NCBI GenBank assembly: GCA_037893245.1
Contig: JBAIAA010000594.1
Span: 620,001 to 684,000 of the forward strand
Reading direction: 5' to 3'
Length of the DNA: 64,000 nt
DNA from: Crossaster papposus
Taxonomy: Eukaryota > Echinodermata > Asteroidea > Velatida > Solasteridae
The notes beneath the pieces are model-generated. The model did not search any database. It was not told where the DNA came from and saw only the letters and a list, made by a program, of their open reading frames with translations. The position numbers and the translations under genes were made by a program. Below are positions 1-11,134 of the stretch, piece by piece. The stretch's first letter is position 1. Every line of letters starts with the position of its first letter.

Positions 1-850
1 GTGTTATACCGTGTTATACACAACACCGACGAAGCCATCAGGCTCCAGCAGGAACTCGATGCACCTAACGCCACAAACCTGTAAAATTAACTTACTCTGT
101 CCATGGCCATCTACTGGAGCAGTGTCATCAGCCAAGTAATTAGATCACAGATAATTTGTCATCATGGAACAGACATGTCGATGTCGATATCGACACCACC
201 TCCCCATAAGTGCATGAAATATCTCGGTTTTTTACTGCGCAACGAGCAACTGTCGCTGACCCGCTGCTATACACCCCCTTGCTCCTTAGCTTTGTGCGGC
301 CTATGCTGTGCATGAGATGATCCATTCACCAATACGAACGAATACATGTATCTTCAAAATCGAATCTGTCCGAATCTGTTCAACGCACAGTACGTCATGA
401 ATAACTACTCCAGAGATAGCAGTGTCAACACAATTCTGAGTATTTAGGTTGGGAATCTCCACAACATAGAAGAGCTATTTCCAAAGTCTCAAGGATGTGC
501 GGGATCACCAATAAACTCCTTGAAATCCTTGACAACCAACTAATCCCGGCAAGGTCATCCACCAGAGGCAACAGCAAGATATGATTCGTTCCACCACCCG
601 TACAACCTTACAGTCACCGTCCGTGGAACTCGCTGCCCCAGCAAGTGTCGAGTCACTATAATGCACCAAGTCCAACCATAGTCTTCAAGGCTATTTTCTT
701 CTGAACATTATATCACATAGCCTTGACATGTTTAATACATTGTGTACTGTTTACTATCTGGTTTCATAAACTGTACATTACGATAATGGACATGTAAAAT
801 GTAAGCTGTTACTTTCTGACATATAGCAAGAGATTTGTGACAGGATGCTT
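1..850. other. Non-coding left flank, probably 5' UTR intron of a further NLR unit
   Basis: No convincing coding exon is seen. About 690-850 is closely similar to about 63638-63900 (shared text around catagcc, gtttaatacattg, tttactatctggtttcata), which lies just before the promoter-like block at the right end. By position this is the start of the 5' UTR intron of an NLR copy whose coding exons would lie left of the window. That assignment is inference. Confidence 0.4.
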
Positions 851-1197
851 ACCGTGACTTTGACGCGATGTCAGTCCTCCCAAACGAGTATCGAATCATT
901 CAGCCAGTCTGGTCTCTTTCTATCCTGACAAATTCCCTTTTGCAATTAAACCGGGTAGGTTTTGCAGATCCAGTGTAACCATGCATGGCAAGTTTTCGTC
1001 GGTAGGAGAATCTCCAATGTGACTTACGCAAATAGTTTCAGGTGCTGAAGTTGTACCGTGCATCGAGCTTGACGGGCGGGAGTGGGGTGCTTTTCACTAA
1101 AACTGGTGACGTGGCGCTCGATGACGTGTATAGTGATTGCCGTACACAAAGTTTCCATATAAATTTGACTATCAATAACATTTTCCTCCTTATAAGG
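851..1197 (-). promoter_or_regulatory. Promoter / noncoding first exon block of the outer left unit
   Basis: This is a diverged relative of the blocks at 15151-15540 and 44112-44506. On the minus strand a splice donor CACG|GTAAGC ends the presumed noncoding exon at 853. A perfect CArG box, CCTTATAAGG, lies at 1188-1197. The TATA box of the other two blocks is not preserved here (the equivalent near 1045-1055 reads ttgtaccgtg on the plus strand), so this promoter may be weak or dead. It would drive a gene to the left of the window. Confidence 0.4.
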
Positions 1198-1793
1198 GCT
1201 TGGAATCGGCTCACAAGTTGAAAAGAAACGGCTTTTGGAAACATGCCAAATGGGATAGGCCCTAGCATTATAGAAATGTGATTGTGATTATGATTGGTTA
1301 AAGCAACACAGGGTAAATCATATAGAAGCAAACAAGTATAGAATTTTAGAGTGTTCAATGTTTATGGGTCATTCCATGAAATTAAAAAAATATACATGTG
1401 CAAACATAATTTTTTTAAACTACCAACATAATAATTATTATGAATTACCTACTGGACTGTTGGTGAATAAGTCTAAAGCATGGCACCATTATGGTGTGCT
1501 GTCATTTTCAATAAAACTTGTGTTTTTATATCATTTTCTGACATGTACTTCCGGTTACTTATTTGTTGACTCGCCCTGTACTTAATTACCTGGAACTTTC
1601 TTTAGGGTAGAGTTCAGAAAGTTGCCCGTGAGGGGAGAGTCGATAGGTCAACCCGTGTCACCCGGCGTGCCATGCACAGTCCTTGGCCTCCTTCTCTTTT
1701 GGGCCTATACGTAATGACTTTTCACAGGATGCATGTGTTACAGGCGTGAATGTTACTTATGTTTCTATGGATTTGTTGGGCTGAAAAGTTGTA

Positions 1794-1989
1794 ACGCTCG
1801 GTTCAGACAGGCGTTCCACAGTCGCGCCGAACCAACTGAGTGAATTGAGTCCGACGTCTGAAACGAATAAGGGTGACAAGGCGCGCCAAACGGCGAACGA
1901 TAGACTGCTGGAGTTGTAGAGCGACTTAGGGGCGACTTGGTTTCAATTTGGTTCGGCGCGACTGCGAAACGCCTATCTGAACCGAGCGT
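1794..1989. mobile_element. MITE with about 40 bp terminal inverted repeats
   Basis: The left end reads ACGCTCGGTTCAGACAGGCG and the right end is its near-perfect reverse complement. About 40 bp at each end pair, including an internal GTCGCGCCGAACC. The element is about 195 bp, non-coding and GC-richer than its surroundings. I could not define a target-site duplication. No second copy was noticed in the window. Confidence 0.75.
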
Positions 1990-2916
1990 ATAAGTTACAT
2001 TGCTGTCTGCGAAGTCTGGATTATAATTTATATACTAGAAACGCGCTTTAGTACTGTTACAATTGTATTTTTTCCGCGCTTTAATGATTAACTAAGTATA
2101 AGGAACTGCGCGCACAAATGCACCTTCGGCTGTTCTGTTACTGTTAAGTTGAATCACGAAAACTGTTTTATGAAAGCAGTTTTCCACTGTTAACGTAATG
2201 TTTTTTCCCTGTTTGATTCCTTGCAGAATTGACTAAATATCATATATCTCAATCCTTGAACCCTACCTTCGAGCCGTTCCTTCCGTCGCCAAGCATTATT
2301 TTTGTTGAAGAGTTACAAGTTTAAGAAGTTGGTTTTTTTTCTTTCAACGAAAATCGCTTGTGATTTGATTCCTGATGACGCCATTATGACGTCAGAGTAA
2401 TATGCATCACTTAGGATAAGGGTTGATACAATTAATAAATGTATACCCATAAACTCTTTAGGAGAAATCCTGAGGAGAATGATTGTCTGGAAATAAAATG
2501 AAGGACGGAAACCGAGAAAGATTCATTTTATTTTATTTTATTTTATTTATTTCCTATTTACTCTGGGTAAACATTTCAGTGGATCACTGATGCCCAGCAA
2601 TAACACACATTTGAAAGTATAAAGTAGAAATATTAAACAGTAAAAACATTAAAACAAATATTTATGAATGACTGCCATTCCCTAACAGTCAAGTAAAGTA
2701 TTTTAATGATAATTTGGGAATTTATTTTGTGTATTGCAAATGTTGTATTTCCTCAAATAATACTCTTCAACCATAATACAACTGAATAATAAACTGAAAT
2801 GAAAAATGTAGCAAGCCACATTCAACTAAATGTGACTCCGTATCTAATGCACATATTTTTGGTACAAATCAATGTACTTCAACAATATTTCAAGTTAGGT
2901 TTTACATTTATACGGT

Positions 2917-3054
2917 ACACTGTAAAAAAAACGTGTAATTTTACAGAAAATATTTTTTAACAGATCTGCACTGTAATTATTTTTTACAGAACTTTTGATG
3001 TTAAAATTACAATTTGTCTGTTTTTTTAACAGAATTTAGTATATTTACAGTGTA
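2917..3054. mobile_element. Short inverted-repeat element with ACACTGTAAA ends
   Basis: It starts ACACTGTAAAAAAAACGTG and ends TTTACAGTGTA, an inverted repeat with internal ttttacag motifs. It is about 138 bp. Related copies lie near 17964 and 46912, where the right end has decayed, and similar motifs occur near 21025-21425 and 49795-50210. The family is a common type of AT-rich MITE; its superfamily was not determined. Confidence 0.5.
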
Positions 3055-4688
3055 ATTTGTAAGAAATAGTAATACATATAGTAAAATATTTTGTTATATA
3101 ACTATTGACTTTAAAGTTAATACACCTTTCCGCCAAATGTTAGTGTTTTAGAATGTTGCAAATTAACAGTGTCTTTTTCCAAAAGAAATATGGAAAATTA
3201 GAGTCGCCAATGCATGATTGACCTTTTATTTGCATATTGACCCCGAATGAGCAAGACTTGCTCATTTACACTTTTGTTCCCCTCAGCGTATGGGTTGGAA
3301 GTAGTTGTGGTAACTTCTACAACTTTGATATCCATTTTCCACAAAGCTGTAATTTAACACATTCTTATATAGGCCTACACATGTTAGAAACCTGTGAAAC
3401 GATTTGACAATCATTAGATTATTGTCAATTGTAACCATTAAACATTTCAGCTGCTGCTGCAGATAAGTAAATTACAATTCAGTAAATGATAACCATTTTA
3501 CAGAACAGGTCAAAGTGTACCATATTCGTCCAGTACTAAAATAATGTTGCGTCCAGTACTAAAATAGTCCACTTGTACTAACATTATTTTTTTGTTTTCT
3601 TATTTTACAACTATATACAAAATTGTTCATACGAATCTTAACCATGAACATAGGGGGAATATATGCTATTTCCCCTGTTAAACGATGTTTCGTAATTTTT
3701 AAACAAAGGTTGCTATGTTATAATATAGTTTTCGAATTCCATATCATTAGTATTAATGTTGCACAGCACGTACATTCTCTGGATTTGTTTTCTATACAAT
3801 ACTAAATTAACTCCCACCCTTAATAGCGATACCCTGTACAGTATAATTATCAATGCGTTTCCATTAGACTCCCTGTACAGTGCTCCCTAACTAACGGCAG
3901 GTTGTATCAAATAAATCTGTTTGCAATAATAAATACAATGTTAGTATACGCGCATGCGTAGACGCAGAGGAACAAAAACCTGCCGTCAGATGTGACGTCA
4001 GTTGCAAATGGTGTATCTGCAAAATGGGTTGTGGGTTGTGTGAGGCAGTTGTTTGTAGTTTTACAAGATTTTACCTTGACATACTTATGTAATGTTACAC
4101 TGTATACCTCGCGGGGCTGTTTGAAATTTGCGAGAAAACAGCGGAGAAGCTGTTAGAGTGGAATTCGAAGCAACAACTTCCTGCTTAATGAAAACTGCTT
4201 TACTGAAACATTGTGAGCAACACGATGACCTGCTACTGCAAACTCCTATAATAATCTATTTTACCGTTTAAAAAAACAAAACAAACTGGAGGTATTTAGC
4301 TAATTCGAAAAACTTCCGGACATGTGTTGGTTATCTTGCAATCCTACAGACAGTGTTGGTGGGAAAATAAGTGTTTTTCTGCAGGAACCTAATAAAAAGC
4401 TTTTTTTTGTGACTTAGTTGGTAAATACTTAAAGTTCACGCAAGCCAACGTTTGTATAGGATGGATTGAGTTGCTGAGGAAAAGAAATAAAACATTATTT
4501 CATGAAATTGATTAATGTTCGATAATGTGACATTTTGTCATGGATATTTTCTGAATCAAAAGGCAGAGACCTGAAAGTGAATTTTTTCGAAGACGCAGAC
4601 AAAACAAATCGTTTTGCTTTCAGTTAATTTTTGTATTTTCTTATTTTGTTTGGCACATCTACCACAGGCTGCCACTGCGGCGTGTTTT

Positions 4689-7600
4689 CTATGCTACATC
4701 TCGCATCGGTAACCACTCGGTACCAATCTTATAATGATGCAGCGAAGGAACAACACTCACCAACGCCTCTACCACGTTACTACGCAAATTGTTGCCGCTC
4801 AAGCTGACTGCAGACACATGACCAAGCAATAACAGTAATCCGATAATTGCCGCAATGTCGCTGTTTTGCAGACCACACTCAGTAAAAGACACTACGTGAA
4901 GGGAGGGGATAGGATCAATGTTGAATTGGGATAAACCGTGCAAATTGTTTCCTCTCAGACCAACTGTCTTTATGCTGCCTGCTGATGAAAGAAGAGAGAA
5001 AAGTGGCTCGATATCACTGTTTGTCAGACTACTTTCATATAGGTGCAATTCTTCAAGGGAAGAGACACTAGCAATCGTGAAAGGCTGCAAACCGTGCAAA
5101 TTGTTCCCTTTCAGAAAAACATTCTTTATGCTGCCTGCTGATGAAAGAAGAGAGAAAAGTGGCTCGATATCACTGTTTTCCAGACTACTTTCATATAGGT
5201 GCAATTCTCCAAGGGAAGGGACACTAGCAATCGTGACAGGCTGCAAATCTTGTAAATTGTTTCCTTGCAGAACAATTTTCTTTATGCTGCCTGCTGATGA
5301 AAGAAGAGAAAAAAGTGGCTCAATATCACTGTTTGTCAGGCTACTTTCATTTAGGTACAATACTTCAAGGGAAGGGACACTAGCAATCGTGACAGGCTGC
5401 AAACCGTGCAAATTGTTTCCTTTCAGACAAACTGTCTTGATGCTGCCTGCTGATGAAAGAAGAGAGAAAAGTGGCTCGATATCACTGTTTTTCAGACTAC
5501 TTTCATACAGGTACAATTCTTCAAGGGAAGTGACACTAGCAATCTTGACTGGCTGCCAACCGTGCAAATTGTTTCCTTTCAGAAAAACTGTATTTATGCT
5601 GCCTGCTGATAAAAGAAGAGAGAAAAGTGGCTCGATATCACTGTTTGTCAGACTACTTTCATATAGGTGCAATTCTTCAAGGGAAGGGACGCTAGCAATC
5701 GTGACAGGCTGCAAACCGTGCAAATTGTTTCCTTGCAGACCAACTGTCTTGATGCTACCTGCTGATGACATAAGAGAGAAAAGTGGCTCAATATCACCGT
5801 TTGTCAGACTACTTTCATATAGGTGCAATTCTTCAAGGGAAGGGACACTAGCAATCATGGCAGGCTGCAAACCGTGCAAATTGTTTCCTTTCAGACCAAC
5901 TGTCTTTATGCTGCCTGCTGATGACAGAAGAGAGAAAAGTGGCTCGATATCACTGTTTGTCAGACTACTTTCATGAAGGTGCAATTCTTCAAGGGAAGGG
6001 ACACTGGCAATCGTGACAGGCTGCAAACCGTGCAAATTGTTTCCTTGCAGAAAAACATTCTTTATGCTGCCTGCTGATGACAGAAGAGAGAAAAGTGGCT
6101 CAATATCACTGTTTGTCAGACCACACTTAAAAAGGTAACATTTTTTCAGAGATGGAATTTGGTTGATGTTTTGTTCAGATATTGTATCATGCAATTGGAT
6201 GCCATTTAATTTGACCTTTTTTGTATTGGTTCTTGATAACATTTCGAACAGTTTTACAATGTTCCATTCACAGTTATGTACCTCTAAAGACTTCAGATAT
6301 TTTAATATCGCTACAGAGTTCTCCAAAAAGCTATCCCAGCTGGTTCCATGAAGTACAAGCTTCAGCAACGGCTTACATGTTGTGAGTGTCATTATCTTTT
6401 CTAAAAGTTTGAGGTCAGCAAGACCTTGACATGTAGCAGTAATTTGCTCTATGTCTACTTTGTGCAGTAATTCATGTTTGGACCCGACCTCAAAGAAAAA
6501 GTGTGCCGCCACTAAAAGTTCACCCTGCAGTTCGTATGGAAACTCAACCTTTCCAGTCTCAAGAAATTCCTTAACGAGAGGTTCTGACTTAGCTTCAAAT
6601 AGAAGCAACATTGAAATTCTATGCAAGGACTTGTTCAGTTCATTTTGCTTCAAGAGATCTCGAAAGCGCCTTAAAATCACCTTGGCGGCTTTTTTGTTTA
6701 GCCCACAGCTGAATCGCAGAACGTATTCCAAGCTTTCCACATCACCATGAAATATACGAGACAAGTATTGGTCGAAGGCTTCTCTGTCATTCCTCAACAA
6801 ATCTACCAAATATGCCGCCGCGCAGTACTCCTGAAAAGTCTTGTGGAGGAACGAAAAGTACGAAACCGTCTCGAGACCTTGAAATGTCTTTCCTTTTGAC
6901 AACAGGCCAACATCAGATCCCCTCTCGAAAATATCCCGGTCGTTTGTATCCATCTCATTTTCCATGAAATGAAGCCTTTCTCCATTTGGATCTAACAAAC
7001 CTTCAAGAGCTATCCGACCAAGTTTGGAAACATATGTGTGGGTGTCAGAAACTTGCTGGTCTGTTTCCTTACTTGCCTTATGCTGGAAAAGCAACTGAAT
7101 GTTATCCTGAAAAAGGTTAGTTATTTGGTCAGGCAGTTTTCTTTTATCTGCCCATGTGTCGCACATCAGCCGCAGAAATAACGGTATCTCCGCCAAACTA
7201 CGTAACGTTTCTGATCGATTTATCTTTTCAAGGAAGCTGGTTTGTTCAACTGGTCCGTAACTTTTCAAGTATTTCTTAACGTAGTTTTCCCTGTTTTTTT
7301 CATCAAAGCCTACCATGTTAATTTTCGTGTAGTGTGGATGCATAGTCAGGAGTTCATCTGCCGTCTTCTGTCGGCTCGTAACTATAACCTTACACGACTT
7401 GAGTGATTTGAACGATAGTACACCGTTCAAGTTAATACCGCTCTTGCACTGCCCCGCGTCCTTTAGTCTTTGCATAGAAATCTCATCAGCGCCATCAAGA
7501 AGAATTAATACGCGCTCTTGGTTCTCCTGGATGTATTTTTCTAGGCCCGTATTTTTCAGTTTGCTGTCTGTAAGAATTTGAGAGAAAATGGCGTCAATGA

Positions 7601-8140
7601 TGTCGAATTTGTGACCCATTCGACTAGCCTCTACCACAAAGACAAGCTCATACTTGTCAAGAACTGAATTAGGCTCAGGTTGTTGTTGGTTGTCAGTTAG
7701 ACCCCCCTTGGTTTTGAGATCAGCCCAATCGTAACCAATCTTTTTAAGTATTGTGGTTTTCCCAAAACCCGCCTCAGCTCTGATTAGTAATCGATTTGAT
7801 TCGAGCACGAGCATGTCTTTGTAGGAGTCAAAGGAAATCTTCTGGACATGAATCCCTTTGTACTTATCAGGGAGTGAATCGGGTAGTTTGTTGGTACCTC
7901 TTTGCGAGGCTTTCGAATGCTCCGACTGGATACCTGTTTGTACCTGCATCTTTGTCTCAGACAAAGAGACCGGAGTTGGTATGTTGGTCTCCTGCAATAG
8001 CTGTAGGTTGACGTAGAGGTCATCCATCTCTCTAGACATGTGTCTCTCTGTAGGGTGTGTCGTCACTTTTAACGTCTGCCTGTAATGTGCTGCCAACTCT
8101 CTTGCACACTGATTAACGTTAAAAGAAGTTTCTGCAATGC
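4689..8140 (-). CDS. Copy A exon 5: NACHT ATPase and LRR array
   Basis: 3452 nt, a single exon; acceptor TTTACACAG|GC, phase 1. A Met codon-like start a few bases upstream (8168) is intronic. It encodes a linker of about 110 residues, Walker A AEAGFGKTT, Walker B LILLDGADE, sensor 1 KVIVTSRQ, IPLFLRLMC and the FLHKTFQEYCAAAYL motif of the winged-helix/HD2 region. Then come about 180 helical residues and eight LRR double units. The stop follows PMRDVA. Confidence 0.9.
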
Positions 8141-11099
8141 CTGTGTAAACAATAATTGTTGGGAACAATCGCGTAAACTATGATTATTATATCCAAATAA
8201 AAAATCAAAGCATCAGCATATGGGCGCGATTTTATGTCGCTGCTGAATCATTATAAATACAGCCTTTATCATCTTAACAGGGCCCCAGACAGTCAGCACA
8301 GCCACAGGCATTATATATTTTGAGTAAAAGTGTTTTACCTGTGGACTTTACAACAAATTTGAACCACCATTAGTGCGTAACCTTAATTTGCTGTCGTTAA
8401 TGAATTTGTTTTTGCTGATATACTCAATTTCTAAATTAGTCTTGTAGTAGTTCAGTTCATAATGTACAGTTTGAAAGTTTTGTTTACTTTATTGGAGATT
8501 AGGAAAACCACACATATTTTTTAAATTTAGGATATACTTGTCTGAAAAAAAAGGTTTCATTTGCTTCGACAGCCTCTAAGGCGGTCATCTTGGAAACCTT
8601 TTGTCGTGAGGACGATATCGTGGGTCATGTGACGTCACATTAAAGGTGTATTTTTCAAAAGGTATATTTCTCCGGATGTACAAGTCCAATTGGGTTCAAA
8701 TAAACTAGGTATATTAGGTATGTCGGGATGCCTATAAATTGAGGTGAGGTCACGTGATTTGTTAAGTTTGTTTTTAATTTGTTGGACCTTTATGCTATAT
8801 CTCATCAGAGGAACATTATACATATAAAATTGTTTTTGTAATAGGTTATTGGGTCATTACATTTACATCAAAATTGTGAAAAATATGCGACGTCATCATG
8901 AGGTCATCAAAAATGCCATTTTGAAAATCCAAGATGGCCACCATAAAGACCCTAAAAAAAATCCATCATTGTTTTTTATATCCTAACGTTTTCAAAAATG
9001 TATAGTTTAGCAAATCTAAACAAAAGTGAATGAAAATACATAAGAAACCTGACTAGACACTATAGACACTGCCTAGGGTGACGGTTGTTGGCAAGAACGA
9101 GCTGTTTGACTGTTTTAATTAGCTTTCATACCTGGCACTTGTGATGCCAGGTCACCACGGTCCACGTCTTTTAGAGCGTCTCGTAGCTTCTCAGGAGCAT
9201 CTGCGGGGTTGTCTTGTTTCTGCCACCAGGCAACTAACATCTTGTAGATTTGTTCGTGTAAGTTCCCCCTGTAGTCTTCTTGGAATTGCTCTAGTTTTCC
9301 TTCCTTGAATCCCAACCGTCTGCCGAGCCTCTTCCAGCCTTGTCCAAGATCATCTGCCAATTTTGAGAAGTAAATGCTTCTCGACTCTTCCTTTTCTGGA
9401 ATGCAAAACCATTCAAACCAAAACAGTTCACATCAATCATCTTCAGGGGGAATTTGTACGAGGGGCTTCAAACGAACGTGAACGTCTTTGAACCCAAGGG
9501 TTAAAGATCACAAGCCCACATTGAACGAGATTTGACGGTTTGCATGGCGAAAGGCAATGATAAGTAGTAACATCATGGGTAATTATCTTTAGTGAGTTGT
9601 GGTTGTGAAAAGAACCATATTGACTGATCAAACATTTATTACTCTTGCAGCTATTCACGTATTTAAGATAATTGAAGTTCGTCGTTTCTGCAGGTTTCTT
9701 ATATTGTAATACGGCATTTTCGAGGGCTGGCGCCGAGATTGGAGAATAGTTCCCCCACCTTTTCAAACTGGTGAATGTTAGTTAAACTGTCAATTTAACC
9801 GACTTTTGAGATAACCCATTGCATCAATACTGTAGTTACCTAATCCACCACCCAACAGACCGGCAGCGCGAAGCTGGATGTTCTGGTCTTGCTGTATCCC
9901 ATGGTCGCAAAGGGAGAGCAGGTCACAAAGCTGTAAAACAATTGTAATGAAATTATATTTGATTTCTGATCATCCATTGGACTGGTATGACATGCCCAAA
10001 TTCTAGTACAAAAGAACCTGGCGGTCTTAAGGATTTTCTTGCAAGTAATTCACCATAGAAATTTACACATCGGGAAAAACTCTCGGGAAAAAATCACTCT
10101 GTAAAACCAAGCATATCTTAATCACAGCAGATAAAGAAAGTATAACTTTAATATGCGCTCCGATAAAAATGAATTTAAAAAGTGACATGGCCTGATTTTT
10201 ATGGTATGGTAATAAAAGCGGCACCTGAAAGTTTCTCCCGATGTAAAGGTGTTGATCTTGAGGCTGGATGCCACTCTCACGTTGAACCAGCGACTTTAAA
10301 TCGGCTACTGATGTATCTGGATCCAGTTGCAGACAAAGCGTCTTTGTTAAGAGGAGACCTCGGACGAAGACCTGCAATTTCTGTCTCGCTTCAACGGGAC
10401 TGCAAAAGTGAATACACAATAAACACTCCTGAATGAGATGAAGCGACAACTCTCTGATAATCTTCTTTTTTTTTCATTTCAGCTGGATTTCGGATTTCTA
10501 TATCAAATTTTCTATATCACAGAGCAGCGGCATCCTATTATTATGAGTTGTAATTTGTAATTCATTTTAGATACAGAGTGAAGGCTGCTGGGAATATTTC
10601 ACCCAGTTGTGAAATGAGGTGGGAATGAGGAAACGAATAAGACTTGGTCAACAAGGAATTATGAACACGCTACTAAGAATGTTTGGTTGGGTTGTGCTCT
10701 GAAGAGCTGAAAACCATCATTCCCAATCAGATATGTCAAGAAATAGGACACAAAGATACCACCTTGTAGTTTAGGTTATAATGATTTGGTTGATTTAGAT
10801 TGATAGAAATTGCCCTGTTAATACCTTCCTATTTCCGCTTTGCTAGCTGGTTCTTCTGCTTTCGGAGTGTTGCTATGCTCCGGCTTTGTAATTGGCGCCA
10901 CTTTCAGTGACATGGCAGATGCTCCCTCTTCGTGAGAATGGAGTCTTGGCCGAGCTTTGACTGGAAAGACGGTCATGAATGCCGCCTTACGACATGGTTT
11001 CGCCTTCCTCTTCGTGCTGACGAGTTTACCGAGTGAGTGGTTGTACTCCTCGGCCATGATCATCGCTTTACCTCGCTGACCAGGTCGGTCTTGCTGCAT
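4689..11099 (-). CDS. NLR copy A: ubiquitin-like / Death / NACHT / LRR receptor (5 coding exons)
   Basis: Predicted intracellular innate-immune receptor, joining 11099-10825, 10399-10225, 9930-9840, 9395-9132 and 8140-4689. The five exons total 4257 nt, exactly 1419 codons with stop, so all proposed GT-AG junctions keep frame. Domains: basic N-terminus (1-91), ubiquitin-like (about 100-179), Death (about 193-265), NACHT (Walker A AEAGFGKTT 390-398, Walker B LILLDGADE 480-488), winged-helix region with FLHKTFQEYC, then eight 52-residue LRR units. Of the three copies this is the only one with both an intact P-loop and an open frame. It ends PMRDVA: a 2 bp deletion and loss of following sequence removed the polybasic CaaX tail of B and C. 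It also lacks five residues (between Walker B and sensor 1) present in B and C. The first in-frame ATG after an upstream stop is at 11099, with A at -3. Confidence 0.85.
4879..6126 (-). repeat. Copy A LRR array: 8 x 156 bp
   Basis: The unit is 52 residues: a 28-residue LRR (core LEELHLYESSLTNSDIEPLF) and a 24-residue LRR (core IKTVGLKGNNLHGLQP). This is the alternating 28/24 layout of ribonuclease-inhibitor-type LRRs. The text tatgctgcctgctgatga recurs on the plus strand exactly every 156 bp, for example at 4971 and 5127. The terminal unit is distinct (SQFNIDPIPSLHVV) and is shared with C. Confidence 0.95.
8141..9131 (-). other. Copy A intron 4
   Basis: Phase 1 intron between the Death and NACHT exons. 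It contains an old repeat (about 8625-8945: tgacgtcacattaaaggtg to aagatggccaccat) also present in the same intron of B and C, so it predates the triplication. About 500 bp present in B and C (beginning gacacattcgcc in B) is missing here near 9060. Confidence 0.75.
9132..9395 (-). CDS. Copy A exon 4: Death domain
   Basis: 264 nt; acceptor GCATTCCAG|AAAAGG, donor CCAG|GTATGA. Residues 181-268. The pattern LADDLGQGWKRLGRRLGF, then EQFQEDYRGNLHEQIYKMLV, AWWQKQ and LRDALKDVDRGDLA is a typical six-helix Death domain, the homotypic interaction module at the N-terminus of many invertebrate NLRs. Its likely partners are adaptor Death domains; none is encoded in this window. Confidence 0.9.
9840..9930 (-). 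CDS. Copy A exon 3: C-terminal part of ubiquitin-like domain, ends LLGGGL
   Basis: 91 nt, phase 0 in and phase 1 out; acceptor TTTTACAG|CTTTG, donor TTAG|GTAACT. It encodes residues 151-180. The stretch LCDLLSLCDHGIQQDQNIQL matches the last strand region of ubiquitin (TLSDYNIQKESTLHL), and the tail RAAGLLGGG takes the place of ubiquitin's RLRGG. With exon 2 the domain is about 80 residues against 76 in ubiquitin. The exon is too short to stand out as an open frame and was found by conservation in all three copies. Confidence 0.8.
10225..10399 (-). CDS. Copy A exon 2: first two thirds of ubiquitin-like domain
   Basis: 175 nt; acceptor TTTTGCAG|TCCC, donor TTTCAG|GTGCCG. Residues 92-150. The run LQVFVRG aligns with the first strand of ubiquitin (MQIFVKT). 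It is followed by a helix-like SVADLKSLVQRESGIQ matching the ubiquitin helix and its GIPPDQQ turn (here GIQPQDQHLYIGRNFQ). The assignment rests on fold pattern, not on high identity. Confidence 0.8.
10825..11099 (-). CDS. Copy A exon 1: basic N-terminal region
   Basis: It encodes 91 residues plus two bases of a split Ser codon; donor GGAAG|GTATTAAC. No known fold was recognised. Residues about 28-40 contain STKRKAKPCRK, a basic cluster that could act as a nuclear localisation signal; the rest is rich in Pro, Ala, Glu and Lys and probably disordered. A TGA lies in frame five codons upstream of the ATG, which fixes the start. The same exon at the same length (275 nt) occurs in B and C. Confidence 0.75.
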
Positions 11100-11134
11100 C
11101 TTTGTAAATTCAAGTCAACGTCAGGGCGATGAAC
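11100..11134 (-). other. Copy A 5' UTR part of the first coding exon
   Basis: On the minus strand the sequence TATTATTTCAG|GTTCATCGC gives a good acceptor 35 nt upstream of the ATG, conserved in B (32467) and C (58887). This suggests that the ATG exon is not the first exon and that transcription starts further upstream. Inferred from splice-site pattern only. Confidence 0.5.

Larger units (their letters stand above)
1198..4688. other. Intergenic spacer and 3' flank of NLR copy A
   Basis: I see no gene here. It holds a MITE (1794-1989), an A/T-rich TTTTA run near 2521-2550, a block at about 2456-2680 repeated at about 18170-18400 and 47100-47350, a small inverted-repeat element (2917-3054), and a stretch from about 3900 that aligns with 22.2-23.2 and 51.2-52.2 kb. 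Compared with B and C, the last part next to the stop codon of A is shortened by a few hundred bases. Short open frames are chance. Confidence 0.6.

Noticed and set aside
8141-8168. Upstream Met start for the NACHT exon (MFPTIIVYTG...)
   Set aside because: These codons coincide with the polypyrimidine/acceptor region (TTTACACAG|GC). Using the acceptor makes the five-exon totals of A and B exact multiples of three.
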